Of a stretch of 64,000 bases of DNA, positions 33,428 to 43,153 are shown piece after piece. Location of the stretch: contig NZ_QMHN01000001.1 of assembly GCF_003313385.1 (NCBI RefSeq), forward strand, positions 867,325-931,324, written 5' to 3'. The notes beneath the pieces were generated by a model. The model had not been told where the DNA came from. It made no database searches and saw only the letters and a program-made list of their open reading frames with translations. The position numbers and the translations under genes are program-made. Source of the stretch: Pedobacter chitinilyticus (GTDB lineage: Bacteria; Bacteroidota; Bacteroidia; Sphingobacteriales; Sphingobacteriaceae). Numbering within the stretch: the first letter of the stretch is position 1; each line of letters starts with the position of its first letter.

Positions 33428-34168
33428 TTATTCATCGCTAATTAAGTCATCAAAATCTTTAATTTGAGATAGTTTCACCAGCGGTTTTGCAGGAAGTTTA
33501 GACCATTTTTCTTTAAATACTTCATCCCCACCATCGTCATTTTGATTTGTATTTTCTTTTACCAGTTTCTTCCTTGTTAAAAAATTGATACTGGTTTCTC
33601 GATCAATTCGAGGACCGAAATTGTCACTAGAATCATAACCAATCAGCTCAAAATCAGCATTGCGAAATCTAAAAGTATAACGCCAATAGCCGTATCTACC
33701 GTGTGAGTATTGAATGTATAGATTTCCTTTTTCTATTTGGACACTAAGATCTGGCGGGAAGTAAACACCTCCATCTTCATTTTCGGATGAAAAGCAATTT
33801 AAATTTTTAAGGGCCAATTCGTATCGCCCTTTTTTGTTCAATAGGATGATAATGCCCCTTCGGTTACGGTCAGCCCGCTCTTCGAAACGATTAACAATGA
33901 CTTTACTTTTGTCTGTCCCTTTAACAATCAACACCTCGTCTATTAAACCGTCTTTATTAAGATCACCTTTTATGGTACTAAAAAGCACAAACCCTTTGGG
34001 TACAAAGTCAGCTGTATTTACTTTTTGTTTGGGAATTACAGTTAGATTCCTTCTTTGTATGCTGCCTAAATCATTGTTTTTTTTGATAGTTTTTTTTGAT
34101 TTGCTAGAACTATAGCTGAGCAAGAGTGATACCATTAAACCGAAAATAATCAAATATTTCTTCCTCAT
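33428..34168 (-). CDS. Exported protein with FG-GAP-like calcium loop
   Basis: This 246-residue protein begins with a hydrophobic signal (YLIIFGLMVSLLLSYSSSKSKK). A GDLNKDGLIDEVLIVKG loop (Asp/Asn/Asp at calcium-binding spacing) follows, typical of FG-GAP/VCBS repeats. A YYGYWRYTFRFRNADFELIGYD-like strand set (YSHGRYGYWRYTFRFRN) suggests a beta-rich fold. I recognise no family. It lacks a clear lipobox Cys. It is preceded by a promoter region shared divergently with the ABC-F gene. Confidence 0.75.
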   Translation of the reverse strand: MRKKYLIIFGLMVSLLLSYSSSKSKKTIKKNNDLGSIQRRNLTVIPKQKVNTADFVPKGFVLFSTIKGDLNKDGLIDEVLIVKGTDKSKVIVNRFEERADRNRRGIIILLNKKGRYELALKNLNCFSSENEDGGVYFPPDLSVQIEKGNLYIQYSHGRYGYWRYTFRFRNADFELIGYDSSDNFGPRIDRETSINFLTRKKLVKENTNQNDDGGDEVFKEKWSKLPAKPLVKLSQIKDFDDLISDE

Positions 34169-34287
34169 AATAAACTGTTTTAGAGATTTTCTAGCTTTGA
34201 TTTTATAATTCCGTTACGTGTCAAAAGCAATCCTTAGCAAGATAAATATTTACGATTAGATTATTTATTAAAAACAATTTCTTCAAT

Positions 34288-34295
34288 TATCTTTG
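34288..34295 (+). promoter_or_regulatory. -7 box of the ABC-F gene
   Basis: TATCTTTG matches TAnnTTTG and lies 26 bases before the TTG start at 34322. Confidence 0.6.
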
Positions 34296-34321
34296 CGGCT
34301 CATTAAAAAAGAGTAATCACA

Positions 34322-35953
34322 TTGATCGACGTAAATAATATTTCTGTATCATTTGGCGGTACCACGCTTTTCAGCGATGTATCTTTTTCTATTAACGAGA
34401 ATGATAAAATAGCCCTAATGGGTAAAAATGGTGCGGGTAAATCCACCTTATTAAAAATTATTGCTGGTGCTGGTAAAGCGACCAGTGGCCATGTATCTGG
34501 GCCAAAAGATGCGGTAATTGCTTATTTGCCACAACATTTACTTACGCAAGATAATGTGACTGTTTTTGAGGAAACCTCTAAAGCTTTTAGTGAAGTTTAT
34601 CACATGCGTGATGAGCTGGAAAGCTTGAACGAACAGTTGGGCATTCGGACTGATTACGATACTGACGATTACATGAAGTTAATTGAAAGGGTATCGGAAC
34701 TTAGCGAAAAGTTCTATTCTATTGAGGAAGTGAACTATGATGCCGAAGTAGAAAAGGTGTTAAAGGGATTGGGATTCCTCCGTTCTGACTTTACCCGTCA
34801 AACATCGGAGTTTTCTGGTGGATGGCGTATGCGTATTGAGCTGGCCAAAATTTTATTGAAGAAACCAGATCTTATTTTACTAGATGAGCCTACCAACCAC
34901 ATGGATATTGAAAGTATCCAATGGCTGGAAGATTTCTTGATTAATTCTGCGAAAGCGGTGATTGTGATTTCCCACGACCGTGCTTTTGTCGATAACATTA
35001 CCAATAGAACCATTGAGGTAACGATGGGCCGTATCTACGATTACAAGGCAAAATATACCCACTATCTACAATTGCGTAAAGAGCGTCGTGAACACCAATT
35101 AAAGGCTTACGAGGAGCAGCAACGTTTCATTGCCGACAATCAAGAGTTTATTGACCGTTTTAAAGGCACTTATTCTAAAACGCTTCAGGTACAATCAAGG
35201 GTGAAGATGTTAGAGAAGTTGGAAGTGATAGAAGTGGATGAAGTAGACAATTCAGCCCTACGGTTGAAATTCCCGCCTTCTCCCCGCTCTGGAAATTATC
35301 CCGTAATTGTAGAGGAATTGACCAAAGCTTATGGTGAACACTTGGTATTTGAGAAAGCTTCAATGGTGATTGAGCGTGGTCAAAAAGTGGCTTTTGTAGG
35401 TAAGAATGGTGAAGGTAAGTCGACTATGATTAAAGCGATTATGGGCGAGATTGATTACGAGGGTGAATTGAAAGTGGGCCACAATGTGAAAATTGGTTAT
35501 TTCGCCCAAAATCAGGCTGCGTTGTTAGATGGAGAATTAACGGTTTTTGATACGATTGACCAAATTGCTGTTGGCGATGTTCGTGTGAAAATTAAGGATT
35601 TACTAGGTGCTTTTATGTTTAGTGGTGATGATACCACTAAAAAGGTGAAAGTGTTATCTGGTGGAGAAAAAACACGTTTGGCGATGATTAAACTTTTGCT
35701 AGAGCCTGTAAATGTGTTGATTCTGGATGAGCCTACCAACCACTTGGATATGAAAACCAAGGATATTATTAAGGATGCGTTACGTGATTTTGATGGTACG
35801 TTAATTTTGGTATCTCACGATAGGGATTTCTTAGATGGCTTGGCAGAAAAGGTATTTGAGTTTGGAAATAAACGCGTTCGTGAACATTTTGAAGATATCA
35901 AAGGTTTCTTGGCTTATAAGAAGATGGATAGTTTGAAAGAGATTGAGAAATAA
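34322..35953 (+). CDS. ABC-F family ATPase (ribosome-associated type)
   Basis: This 543-residue protein has two nucleotide-binding domains: Walker A GKNGAGKST and GKNGEGKST, signatures FSGGWRMRIELAKILL and LSGGEKTRLAM, Walker B LILLDEPTNHMD and VLILDEPTNHLD. A linker with charged coiled coil lies between. ABC-F proteins act on ribosomes and some protect against antibiotics; no membrane part exists. The start is TTG (MIDVNNISVSFGG), chosen because family members begin at this position and no ATG precedes it in frame. Confidence 0.95.
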   Translation: MIDVNNISVSFGGTTLFSDVSFSINENDKIALMGKNGAGKSTLLKIIAGAGKATSGHVSGPKDAVIAYLPQHLLTQDNVTVFEETSKAFSEVYHMRDELESLNEQLGIRTDYDTDDYMKLIERVSELSEKFYSIEEVNYDAEVEKVLKGLGFLRSDFTRQTSEFSGGWRMRIELAKILLKKPDLILLDEPTNHMDIESIQWLEDFLINSAKAVIVISHDRAFVDNITNRTIEVTMGRIYDYKAKYTHYLQLRKERREHQLKAYEEQQRFIADNQEFIDRFKGTYSKTLQVQSRVKMLEKLEVIEVDEVDNSALRLKFPPSPRSGNYPVIVEELTKAYGEHLVFEKASMVIERGQKVAFVGKNGEGKSTMIKAIMGEIDYEGELKVGHNVKIGYFAQNQAALLDGELTVFDTIDQIAVGDVRVKIKDLLGAFMFSGDDTTKKVKVLSGGEKTRLAMIKLLLEPVNVLILDEPTNHLDMKTKDIIKDALRDFDGTLILVSHDRDFLDGLAEKVFEFGNKRVREHFEDIKGFLAYKKMDSLKEIEK

Positions 35954-35958
35954 TACGG

Positions 35959-35982
35959 AAGGCGCTTACAGGCGCCTTTTTT
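35959..35982 (+). terminator. Terminator of the ABC-F gene
   Basis: AGGCGC and GCGCCT enclose TTACAG, then TTTTTT. It sits six bases after the stop. Confidence 0.85.
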
Positions 35983-36044
35983 GTTACTGATGTTTTGGTT
36001 TTTGTATGAACACAGAGTTGAATATTGTATTAACTCTAAAGCAG

Positions 36045-36210
36045 CGTCATTTCGACTGGAGTGTAGTCCCGAACTTTCGGGAGAGAAATCTTTGGACTTG
36101 GCAATGTTCAAAACCCTCTCTGCCTTTGGCATCTCTCCCTAAAAGGGAGAGAATATGACTATGAATGGAACTTGCGGTCTCGACTACACTGCGTTTCGGT
36201 CGAAATGACG
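36045..36210. repeat. CGTCATTTCGA repeat split by a second repeat
   Basis: Outer arms CGTCATTTCGACTGGAG and CGGTCGAAATGACG match the palindromic family. Between them, at about 36085-36170, lies a separate hairpin with CTCTCTGCCTTTGGCATCTC and CCCTAAAAGGGAGAG. This looks like one repeat nested in another. Confidence 0.7.
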
Positions 36211-36288
36211 CACTGAGGTTATGCCTGTGGTTGAATGTATGGCTTGTGTTATCATCACACTACAAAAACCTGTAAGTTGATAGAAGTA

Positions 36289-36328
36289 CGCCCCTCCCTT
36301 TGGCACTCCTCTAAAAGAGGGGAATTAG
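36289..36328. repeat. GCCCCTCC/GGGGAATT compact hairpin module
   Basis: CCCTCCCTTTGGCACTCCTC and AAAAGAGGGG form a module also seen at 37893-37926, 42912-42952 and the ends of both ~310-bp repeats. It is in reverse orientation here, just after the minus-strand mtfA stop. Confidence 0.7.
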
Positions 36329-37095
36329 GCCAATTTTTGTCCGAAAATCTTGCTTAACCCATCATACAAAGCTGGATGTTTATCTTTCATCCGTTCTGGA
36401 TTTTCGAAGAAGTATTCGGAAGTTACCGCAAAAAATTCTGCTTCATTGGTAATGGCATAAGGATTAATGTCCGATTGGTTATCTTCAATTCTTTGTATTT
36501 CCTGATGCATCATTTTCACCCATGGAATAGCATATCCATGCTTCATGAAATTCTGTGGTATCCCATCGGTAGCGCCGTCAGATTTGTCCAACAGGTGCAC
36601 GAACTCATGTATGCCTGTATTTTCTCTGCCTGCGCTTTTGCTAAAACCATGTCTTAAAGCTGATTGTGACAAAATCATTTGTCCGTTCATGTAGCCATCG
36701 CCTACCATGCCCATTATATTTCGCTCGCCTTCGGCAAATTGAAAGTCCTTATTGAAGGTGTCAGGATATAACAATACCGTACCGAGGTTACGGTATTCCC
36801 ATTCATCAAAACCTAAAATTGGAATCACGGCGCTTGCTCCTACCAATATTCTATCTAATGGAGAAATTTCAACGCCAATGCCTTCGATTTTAATACCTCC
36901 TAGAAAGTGTGCTAATTTATCTTCGAACAACAACTTTTTAGGCGGGTCAAGTGCTGCATAAAACGCTACATGTTCTAGCAATAGCTGTTTATCCTGTTTG
37001 CTTAAATTGCTAGGATTGACTTTCTTTTTTCTGAAAATGAAATAAAGGGCAACCACTAAGAAAACAAGCAGGATAAAGTATGGATATAGGTTCAC
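36325..37095 (-). CDS. mtfA: MtfA-type zinc peptidase
   Basis: This 256-residue protein has an N-terminal membrane helix (ILLVFLVVALYFIF) and the zinc motif H163-E-F-V-H167 (TGIHEFVHLLDKSDGATDG) with a downstream EAEFFAVTSEYFFENPE. MtfA in E. coli is a metallopeptidase linked to the Mlc glucose regulator. The membrane helix is an addition to the soluble E. coli form. Function in Bacteroidota is unproven. Confidence 0.88.
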   Translation of the reverse strand: MNLYPYFILLVFLVVALYFIFRKKKVNPSNLSKQDKQLLLEHVAFYAALDPPKKLLFEDKLAHFLGGIKIEGIGVEISPLDRILVGASAVIPILGFDEWEYRNLGTVLLYPDTFNKDFQFAEGERNIMGMVGDGYMNGQMILSQSALRHGFSKSAGRENTGIHEFVHLLDKSDGATDGIPQNFMKHGYAIPWVKMMHQEIQRIEDNQSDINPYAITNEAEFFAVTSEYFFENPERMKDKHPALYDGLSKIFGQKLA

Positions 37096-37192
37096 AGGGG
37101 TAAATAGGTTAGCGTTAGAGAATGGCGAATTTGACTATGCAAAAGATAGCAGCAGTACGAAGAGATTTATTTCTAGTACTGCTGCTATTAAA

Positions 37193-37711
37193 TTAAAAGT
37201 TTTTTACAATCTGCTCGTCAAGTGGTTTAACGGCAGAGCGGTAACGGTGTACCAACTCTCCTTTTTCGTTGATGAGGAATTTTTCAAAGTTCCATTTAAT
37301 ATCACCAGTGAAATCGGGGTTGGTTTGTGTAGTTAAATATTGGAATAATGGCGAAATACCCTCTCCTTTTACATTACTTTTTTCGGCAATTAAAAAGGTA
37401 GTATTGAATTTGCTACTACAAAATTCTTTGATTTCTGCATTGCTGCCCAGCTCCTGTCCGCCAAAGTTTGCCGATGGAAAGCCAATAAGCACAACGTTTT
37501 TACCGTATTGCTTGTGTAGTTTTTCCAAATCTTCGTACTGTTTGGTGTAGCCACATTTAGAAGCAGTGTTTACGATTAAAATCTTCTTCCCTTTAAATTT
37601 AGAAAGTTTTACTTCCTTGCCGTCTAAGGTTTTAAATGAGAAACTATAAATATCTTTTGGGGGATTTGGCGCTGTTATTAAGCCCAAAAATAATAACAAA
37701 GTATTGAACAT
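37193..37711 (-). CDS. Glutathione peroxidase family protein
   Basis: This 172-residue protein has an N-terminal signal-like segment (MFNTLLLFLGLITAPNPPK). The GPx fold follows: the peroxidatic Cys in LIVNTASKCGYTKQYEDLEKL, GFPSANFGGQELGSNAEI and the WNFEKFLINEKGELVHRY block. It uses Cys, not selenocysteine, and likely thioredoxin as reductant. I start at Met 37711 because the upstream extension is poorly conserved. It reduces H2O2 or lipid peroxides, probably in the periplasm. Confidence 0.9.
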   Translation of the reverse strand: MFNTLLLFLGLITAPNPPKDIYSFSFKTLDGKEVKLSKFKGKKILIVNTASKCGYTKQYEDLEKLHKQYGKNVVLIGFPSANFGGQELGSNAEIKEFCSSKFNTTFLIAEKSNVKGEGISPLFQYLTTQTNPDFTGDIKWNFEKFLINEKGELVHRYRSAVKPLDEQIVKNF

Positions 37712-37827
37712 GATTTTTAGTTTTTTATATAAACGAATATAGGTAGAAAAAGATTGTTTCGATGATGTTAAGTTTAAATGAACTGTAGTTTTCTGGTAAA
37801 ACTTCTGGATAGACTTACTGTAATTGA

Positions 37828-37858
37828 GACTTACGAAGTTTCCAAAACTTCGTAAGTC
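37828..37858. repeat. ACTTACGAAGT hairpin repeat
   Basis: GACTTACGAAGTTT and AAAACTTCGTAAGTC form a near-perfect stem. It is a sibling of the terminator at 22902-22938. Confidence 0.8.
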
Positions 37859-37892
37859 TATCAAGGCTTCTACATTTTATGTTTTAGACACC

Positions 37893-37926
37893 CCGCCCTT
37901 TGGGCACCCCTCTAGAAGAGGGGAAT
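37893..37926. repeat. CACCCCGCCC/GGGGAATT compact module
   Basis: CACCCCGCCCTTTGGGCACC and CTCTAGAAGAGGGG are the reverse orientation of the 3' module of the ~310-bp repeats. A stand-alone copy is in the 490-bp intergenic region before the 38355 gene. Confidence 0.75.
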
Positions 37927-38146
37927 TGGGATAGAAGATATTTAAAACCACATATACAAATAGGGACATTCTCATTCTTAACAGTTATAAAATTAGAATT
38001 ATGAATCTTCTGATATAGTTTACATCTACTTATCATTTCATTAAAATCTTTTTACGCAAATTAGTTATGCGTCTATGTGGTCGTTATTTTTTTTGGATAA
38101 ATTTCAGATAGCTTCTAAGTGATTTGCACTGGTTTGAGTTAAATAG

Positions 38147-38210
38147 CCCCGACAGTAGCGAGCATGTAGCCCGAGTTTACGCAGGGCGAAGTAAAGCGGA
38201 TGGCGGGACC
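38147..38210. repeat. CCCGA...GCGGGACC repeat
   Basis: CCCGACAGTAGCGAGCATG and AAGCGGATGGCGGGACC bound a short element. A related, interrupted copy lies at 61285-61429. Confidence 0.6.
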
Positions 38211-38354
38211 AAAGATTAATAGTAGCATGATCATTGCGCTTCTATTTGAAATTTTAAAGATTCTACGAAGGCTGTGTGATGACGTATTAAAGGTATTTGT
38301 TTGAAGTTTTGCATTTTTTGAAGGAAGCCTCAAAATATTCATATATTTGGTTAC

Positions 38355-39044
38355 ATGAAATCTGCTCGATTATCATTTTATAGTCTTGTACTATTCGCCA
38401 GTGCTCTGTGGTTCTCTGCTTGTAATAAAGAGACGAATGCGCCGAAGCCTGATTTGGCATATAATTATTTTCCTTTAAAGGTTGACCAAGTAAATATCTA
38501 TAATGTAGATTCGACGGTTTATAATGATTTCAACAACTCTACTACTTTATTCCAGTTTCAATTAAAGGATATTGTGGTGAGTAAATTTAAAGATGCAGAA
38601 GGTTATGAGGCGTACCGAGTAGAACGTTATAAGAAAACCAGTACGCAGGATTGGTTTTTCCAAAAGCTGATTACACGCCGGATGATTAATAACAGAGCGG
38701 AAGAAGTTTTGGATAATAGAAGGTATGTGCGCTTGGTGTTCCCTCCTTCGTTGCAATCGACATGGAATGGTAATCTTTACAACGACTTAGATGTTTGGCG
38801 CCACGAGATTACGGCTATTGACGTTCCGTTGACGATAGGCGTTAACAAACTTGATTCGACCTTAAATATTACGCAATACAATGAAGTAAATTTGATTAGA
38901 GAGGATATCTATTTAGAAACTTATGCCAAAAATGTAGGTTTAGTGGTAAAAGAAGTAAAAGCGATTGATAAAGATATTACTACTGGCCGAACCCGTAGAG
39001 GCTTTATGTATAAGATGCAGTTAGATAGTTTTAGTACTAAATAA
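38355..39044 (+). CDS. Predicted lipoprotein of unknown function
   Basis: This 229-residue protein has a lipoprotein signal (FASALWFSACNKE, Cys 23). The mature part is beta-rich with YEAYRVERYKKTSTQDWFFQKL, RYVRLVFPPSLQSTWNGNLYNDLD and GFMYKMQLDSFS. No family is recognised. It starts 310 bp before topA on the same strand with its own intergenic space, so co-transcription is uncertain. Confidence 0.75.
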   Translation: MKSARLSFYSLVLFASALWFSACNKETNAPKPDLAYNYFPLKVDQVNIYNVDSTVYNDFNNSTTLFQFQLKDIVVSKFKDAEGYEAYRVERYKKTSTQDWFFQKLITRRMINNRAEEVLDNRRYVRLVFPPSLQSTWNGNLYNDLDVWRHEITAIDVPLTIGVNKLDSTLNITQYNEVNLIREDIYLETYAKNVGLVVKEVKAIDKDITTGRTRRGFMYKMQLDSFSTK

Positions 39045-39272
39045 TTTGGTTTTTAATTAAATCATAATATTGGCTTTCAGCTTCCCAAGCAACATTTTAA
39101 CCTTTTTACTTGAGTTTAAATAGTCCATAACAGAGCTTAATGGAGTAACAAAACAATTGAAGGATTTGTGTTCGTAATTTTGGCCTGCTTTAAAACTTTA
39201 TTTCAAAAAAAACGCTACCAATTTTGAATTTGGTTGATTTTATAGTTTTATTTGCACAAAATCCCCTAATTA

Positions 39273-41813
39273 ATGGCAAAAAATTTATTGATAGTTGAGT
39301 CACCCGCAAAAGCGAAAACCATAGAAGGATACCTTGGAAAAGATTTCCTAGTAAAATCTAGCTACGGCCACATTCGCGACTTGGTTAAAGGTGACATGGG
39401 CATTGATGTGGACAATAATTTTTCGCAAACTTATGAGGTACCCGCTGATAAGAAGCAGGTGGTTACTGAATTGAAAAAACTAGCTAAGGATGCCGAAATG
39501 GTATGGCTAGCATCCGATGAGGACCGCGAGGGAGAAGCTATTTCATGGCACTTATTTGAAACATTAGGGTTAAAAACAGAGAAAACAAAACGTATTGTAT
39601 TTCACGAAATCACCAAACCTGCGATATTAAAAGCGATAGAAACCCCTAGGGGTATTGATTATAACTTGGTTTATGCGCAACAGGCCCGTAGGGTTTTAGA
39701 CCGTTTGGTGGGTTTTGAACTTTCGCCAGTACTTTGGAAAAAAGTAAAACCTTCGCTTTCAGCAGGTCGTGTACAATCTGTTGCGGTACGTTTAATTGTA
39801 GACAGAGAACGTGAAATCAATAATTTTGAGAGTACCGCCGCTTTTAAGGTTACCGCACAATTTACTACTGGTAAAGGAAAAGAAATTGTAAAGGCAGAGT
39901 TGCCCCAAAGATTTGAAAAGGCTGAAGAGGCTGAAAAATTCCTTCAGGATTGCATCAACGCTAATTTTAAAGTAAATAATTTAGAGGTTAAGCCTGCTAA
40001 ACGTAATCCAGCAGCGCCTTTTACCACTTCTACTTTACAACAGGAAGCTTCCAGAAAACTGGGATTTTCGGTTGCACGCACCATGCAAATTGCTCAAAGG
40101 CTTTACGAAAATGGTAAAATCACCTATATGCGTACCGATTCGGTAAACTTATCGGAAACTGCCATTGCTGCTGCTGCTGCTGAAATTAAATCGGCTTACG
40201 GTAACCAATACCACCAACCAAGAGTTTACAAAACGAAATCTGCAGGTGCACAAGAGGCTCACGAGGCTATCCGTCCTACTTATTTTGACCAACATACCAC
40301 TAGTGGCGATGCTTCGGAAAGACGCTTGTATGAGCTGATTTGGAAGCGTGCCATTGCTTCGCAAATGAGTGAGGCTATTTTTGAGAAAACAACGGTTGAT
40401 ATTGGTGTAAGCACTCGTAACGAAGTTTTTGGTGCAGAGGGTGAAGTGTTGAAATTCGACGGTTTCTTAAAGGTGTACTTGGAATCGACTGATGATGAGG
40501 AGGATGAGAACGAAAGCAACATGCTTCCTGCATTAACTAGAGGTCAGGAACTTTCATTAAAGGAAATGTTGGCGACAGAGCGCTTCTCAAGACCGCCAGC
40601 ACGTTATACTGAGGCTAGTTTGGTAAAGAAATTAGAAGAGCTTGGCATTGGCCGTCCTTCTACTTATGCGCCAACCATTTCAACCATCCAAAACAGAGGT
40701 TATGTGGTAAAGGAAGATAGGGATGGTAAAAAAAGAGAATATTTAGCTTTTGCGTTGAGCAATGGCGACATCACCAAGCAAAAGAAATCAGAAATTACAG
40801 GTGCTGAGAAGTCGAAACTATTTCCAACCGATATTGGCGAGGTGGTTAACGATTTCTTGGTAGCGCATTTTAAAGGTATTGTAGATTTTAATTTCACCGC
40901 TAACGTTGAAAAGCAGTTTGATGAAATTGCGCAAGGTTTACAAGAATGGACAGCAATGCTCCACTCCTTTTATAAGCCTTTTCACAATGAAGTAGAAACG
41001 ACCATTGAAACCGCTGACAGAGCCACTGGTGAACGCTTATTGGGTGTTGATCCTGTAAGTGGTAAAAACGTTTATGCCAAAGTGGGCAGATACGGGCCAT
41101 TGGTGCAAATTGGTGAGCTTAGCGATGATGATACGGACAAACCACGTTATGCCAGTTTAACCAAAATGCAATCTGTAGGTACCATTTCACTTGAAGAGGC
41201 TTTGGATTTATTCAAGTTGCCTTTCCAGCTGGAAGATTATCAAGGTAAAGAGGTTTCTGTAGGATTGGGACGTTTTGGTCCTTATGTGAAATGGGGAGAT
41301 GCTTTTATCTCTATCCCTAAAAATGTAGACCCATTAACAATAGATAACGAAAGAGCAATTGAGATTATTAGTGAGAAGTTAGATGCTGATGCTCCTGTGG
41401 CTCATTTCCAAAATATGCCTGTAACTAAAGGCAAAGGACGTTTTGGACCATTTATTAAATGGAATGAGTTGTTTATCAATGTACCAAAGGCTTATAACTT
41501 CGATAACCTTTCTCAAAAGGATATTGATGAGTTGATTAGTAAGAAGATTGAAAAGGAAAATAATCGTTTCATCCAGCAATGGACTGAACATAAAATAGCG
41601 ATTGAAAACGGCAGATGGGGACCTTTCATCCGTTTTGGCAAGGATATGTTGAAACTGGGTAATAACCCTGCTACGAAACAAAAATATACTGCAGAGGAAC
41701 TTTCGAGCATTTCATTAGATGAGGTAAAGGCGCTTATTGTCGCTCAAAAGCCAGATGCTTTTGAAAGTAAAAAGAAAGCTCCTGCTAAAAAGGCTGCAGC
41801 GAAGAAAAAATAG
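39273..41813 (+). CDS. topA: DNA topoisomerase I
   Basis: This 846-residue type IA topoisomerase has the Toprim LLIVESPAKAKTIEGYLG and ASDEDREGEAISWHL. VLDRLVGFELSPVLWKKV, GRVQSVAVRLIVDRE and the active-site tyrosine at Y285 in ITYMRTDSVNLS follow. It relaxes negative supercoils. Repeated C-terminal domains appear as SVGLGRFGPYVKWG and KGRFGPFIKWN, and the tail is Lys/Ala-rich (AKKAAAKKK). The TTTATTTG box at about 39247 may be its -7 element. Confidence 0.96.
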   Translation: MAKNLLIVESPAKAKTIEGYLGKDFLVKSSYGHIRDLVKGDMGIDVDNNFSQTYEVPADKKQVVTELKKLAKDAEMVWLASDEDREGEAISWHLFETLGLKTEKTKRIVFHEITKPAILKAIETPRGIDYNLVYAQQARRVLDRLVGFELSPVLWKKVKPSLSAGRVQSVAVRLIVDREREINNFESTAAFKVTAQFTTGKGKEIVKAELPQRFEKAEEAEKFLQDCINANFKVNNLEVKPAKRNPAAPFTTSTLQQEASRKLGFSVARTMQIAQRLYENGKITYMRTDSVNLSETAIAAAAAEIKSAYGNQYHQPRVYKTKSAGAQEAHEAIRPTYFDQHTTSGDASERRLYELIWKRAIASQMSEAIFEKTTVDIGVSTRNEVFGAEGEVLKFDGFLKVYLESTDDEEDENESNMLPALTRGQELSLKEMLATERFSRPPARYTEASLVKKLEELGIGRPSTYAPTISTIQNRGYVVKEDRDGKKREYLAFALSNGDITKQKKSEITGAEKSKLFPTDIGEVVNDFLVAHFKGIVDFNFTANVEKQFDEIAQGLQEWTAMLHSFYKPFHNEVETTIETADRATGERLLGVDPVSGKNVYAKVGRYGPLVQIGELSDDDTDKPRYASLTKMQSVGTISLEEALDLFKLPFQLEDYQGKEVSVGLGRFGPYVKWGDAFISIPKNVDPLTIDNERAIEIISEKLDADAPVAHFQNMPVTKGKGRFGPFIKWNELFINVPKAYNFDNLSQKDIDELISKKIEKENNRFIQQWTEHKIAIENGRWGPFIRFGKDMLKLGNNPATKQKYTAEELSSISLDEVKALIVAQKPDAFESKKKAPAKKAAAKKK

Positions 41814-41827
41814 GCACACTGGCGCAC

Positions 41828-41928
41828 CGTCATTTCGAACGCATGTGAGAAATCTAGCGATGGATATTCTTATTGATAGATTTCTCCTTTCCGAAAATCG
41901 CAGAAGGCCTCCCCTCGTCGAAATGACG
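41828..41928. repeat. Palindromic intergenic repeat (CGTCATTTCGA family), copy 5
   Basis: CGTCATTTCGAACGCATGTG and GTCGAAATGACG bound the element. GAGAAATCTAGC and ATAGATTTCTC are inner arms. It lies right after topA. Confidence 0.8.
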
Positions 41929-42019
41929 TAAATAGGAATTTTTCTGTTTAAATAGAATTGTTCGCCTTTTATCGCTTTAAGATTCCGAAATAAATTCGGA
42001 ATGACGAAAATTGTAAAAA

Positions 42020-42424
42020 ATGAAAAAAGACTTACCTGATAATATCGTAGAAGACGTAGCTATTGCCGTTGCCTTAATGAGCGAAACTCCAGAAGTGAAA
42101 AACTGGACCGTTTTTTTAGTGAATTTGAAGAATGAACCCATCACCAATGTGCTGATTACTTCTAAAGGTTATGGCGAGAAAGATGGCAAGGAAGTTAAAA
42201 CCTCATTATTAAGACATTTTATAGGTGATGTTGATGCGCAAGCTTACGCTGGTGTGGAAGCTATTGACCCTGCAGTTTTTGGCTTGACCAATGAATATTG
42301 GTTGAGTTATTACATTGGTAATACCATTTACGACAAGAAATTCATTTTCCTTCCCGAAAGTATTGTTGATGGCAATTTGATTAGAATTCCAGTGCTTAAT
42401 AAGCCTGGGGTGATGATTAAGTAA
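42020..42424 (+). CDS. Conserved cytosolic protein of unknown function
   Basis: This 134-residue protein (MKKDLPDNIVEDVAIAVALM) has an alpha/beta pattern with VKNWTVFLVNLKNEPITNVLITSKGYG, LRHFIGDVDAQAYAGVEAIDP and IYDKKFIFLPESIVDG. It lacks a signal or membrane helix. I recall similar proteins in many Bacteroidota genomes with no known role. The ~293-bp repeat copy begins two bases before its stop codon ends. Confidence 0.75.
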   Translation: MKKDLPDNIVEDVAIAVALMSETPEVKNWTVFLVNLKNEPITNVLITSKGYGEKDGKEVKTSLLRHFIGDVDAQAYAGVEAIDPAVFGLTNEYWLSYYIGNTIYDKKFIFLPESIVDGNLIRIPVLNKPGVMIK

Positions 42425-42715
42425 CGTGAACTCGGGTTAAGAAAATACTTTATACACATCATAATCAGTATTTTAAGACAAAAAATCAGTTTTCTACTAC
42501 TATTTATGGTTTTGTCGCTTCGCGGACAAACTTTTTTCCTGTAGATGAAAAAAGTATGCAAAAAAATCCACGGCTGCGCCCTGTTCTGTTAAAGGCAGTA
42601 CTAAGGCCAATTTGTGCTTCCCGAACAGGCCAAGGCCGATTTTAGTAGAACGAAGAGGTTTTGCTAGGGCTGGAGATAATGAAAAATCACAAAACGCTTA
42701 TCCCGAACTCACGTT
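42423..42715 (+). repeat. ~293-bp MITE-like repeat, copy C
   Basis: Its ends AACGTGAACTCGGGTTAAG (42423-42441) and CTTATCCCGAACTCACGTT (42697-42715) are inverted over 19 bases with three mismatches. Between them lies CCACGGCTGCGCC and a GAACAGG-type stem. It is the inverse of the element at 51389-51682 over nearly its full length. No ORF is present. Confidence 0.88.
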
Positions 42716-43153
42716 AAGTAGGTTTTCTGTTCATAGGAATCCGCTGTCTTTGTACCCAACTCGATTGGGCATCGTAATGCAATGATAGGCTTAGTTGAGT
42801 TGTTTGAGGTTTTGCAGGCATATTGCTTTAGGATTTCCGCCTACGCGGAAATGACGTGCTATGAAACGGAGGGTGCTAAATGTTTGCAATGAAGCTTAAT
42901 ATTACTCCATCCCAATTCCCCTCTTCCAGAGGGGTGCCCAAAGGGCGGGGTGTTCTGAATGATTAAAACTTACGAAGTTTCCAAAACTTCGTAGGTCTAA
43001 GGTTCTAAAGATGGCAGCACATTTTAAAACTTCGTAAACCTACTGGAAAGCGATATGTTCAAAACCATGAGTTGTTGACAACTCTTTTCTCAACATCCGA
43101 AACAGTTTTATACTTTTTTCGTTAATTTCAATACGTACTCACACTACATTCTT
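42716..43153. other. Intergenic region with two repeat fragments
   Basis: It holds a CCCTCTTCCAGAGGGG module (42912-42952), an ACTTACGAAGT hairpin (42968-42997) and a decayed ACTTCGTAAAC fragment. No gene is seen. Confidence 0.6.

Noticed and set aside
38139..38342. Minus-strand ORF in the intergenic region before 38355
   Set aside because: It overlaps the CCCGA repeat, has no recognisable features and no plausible start context.
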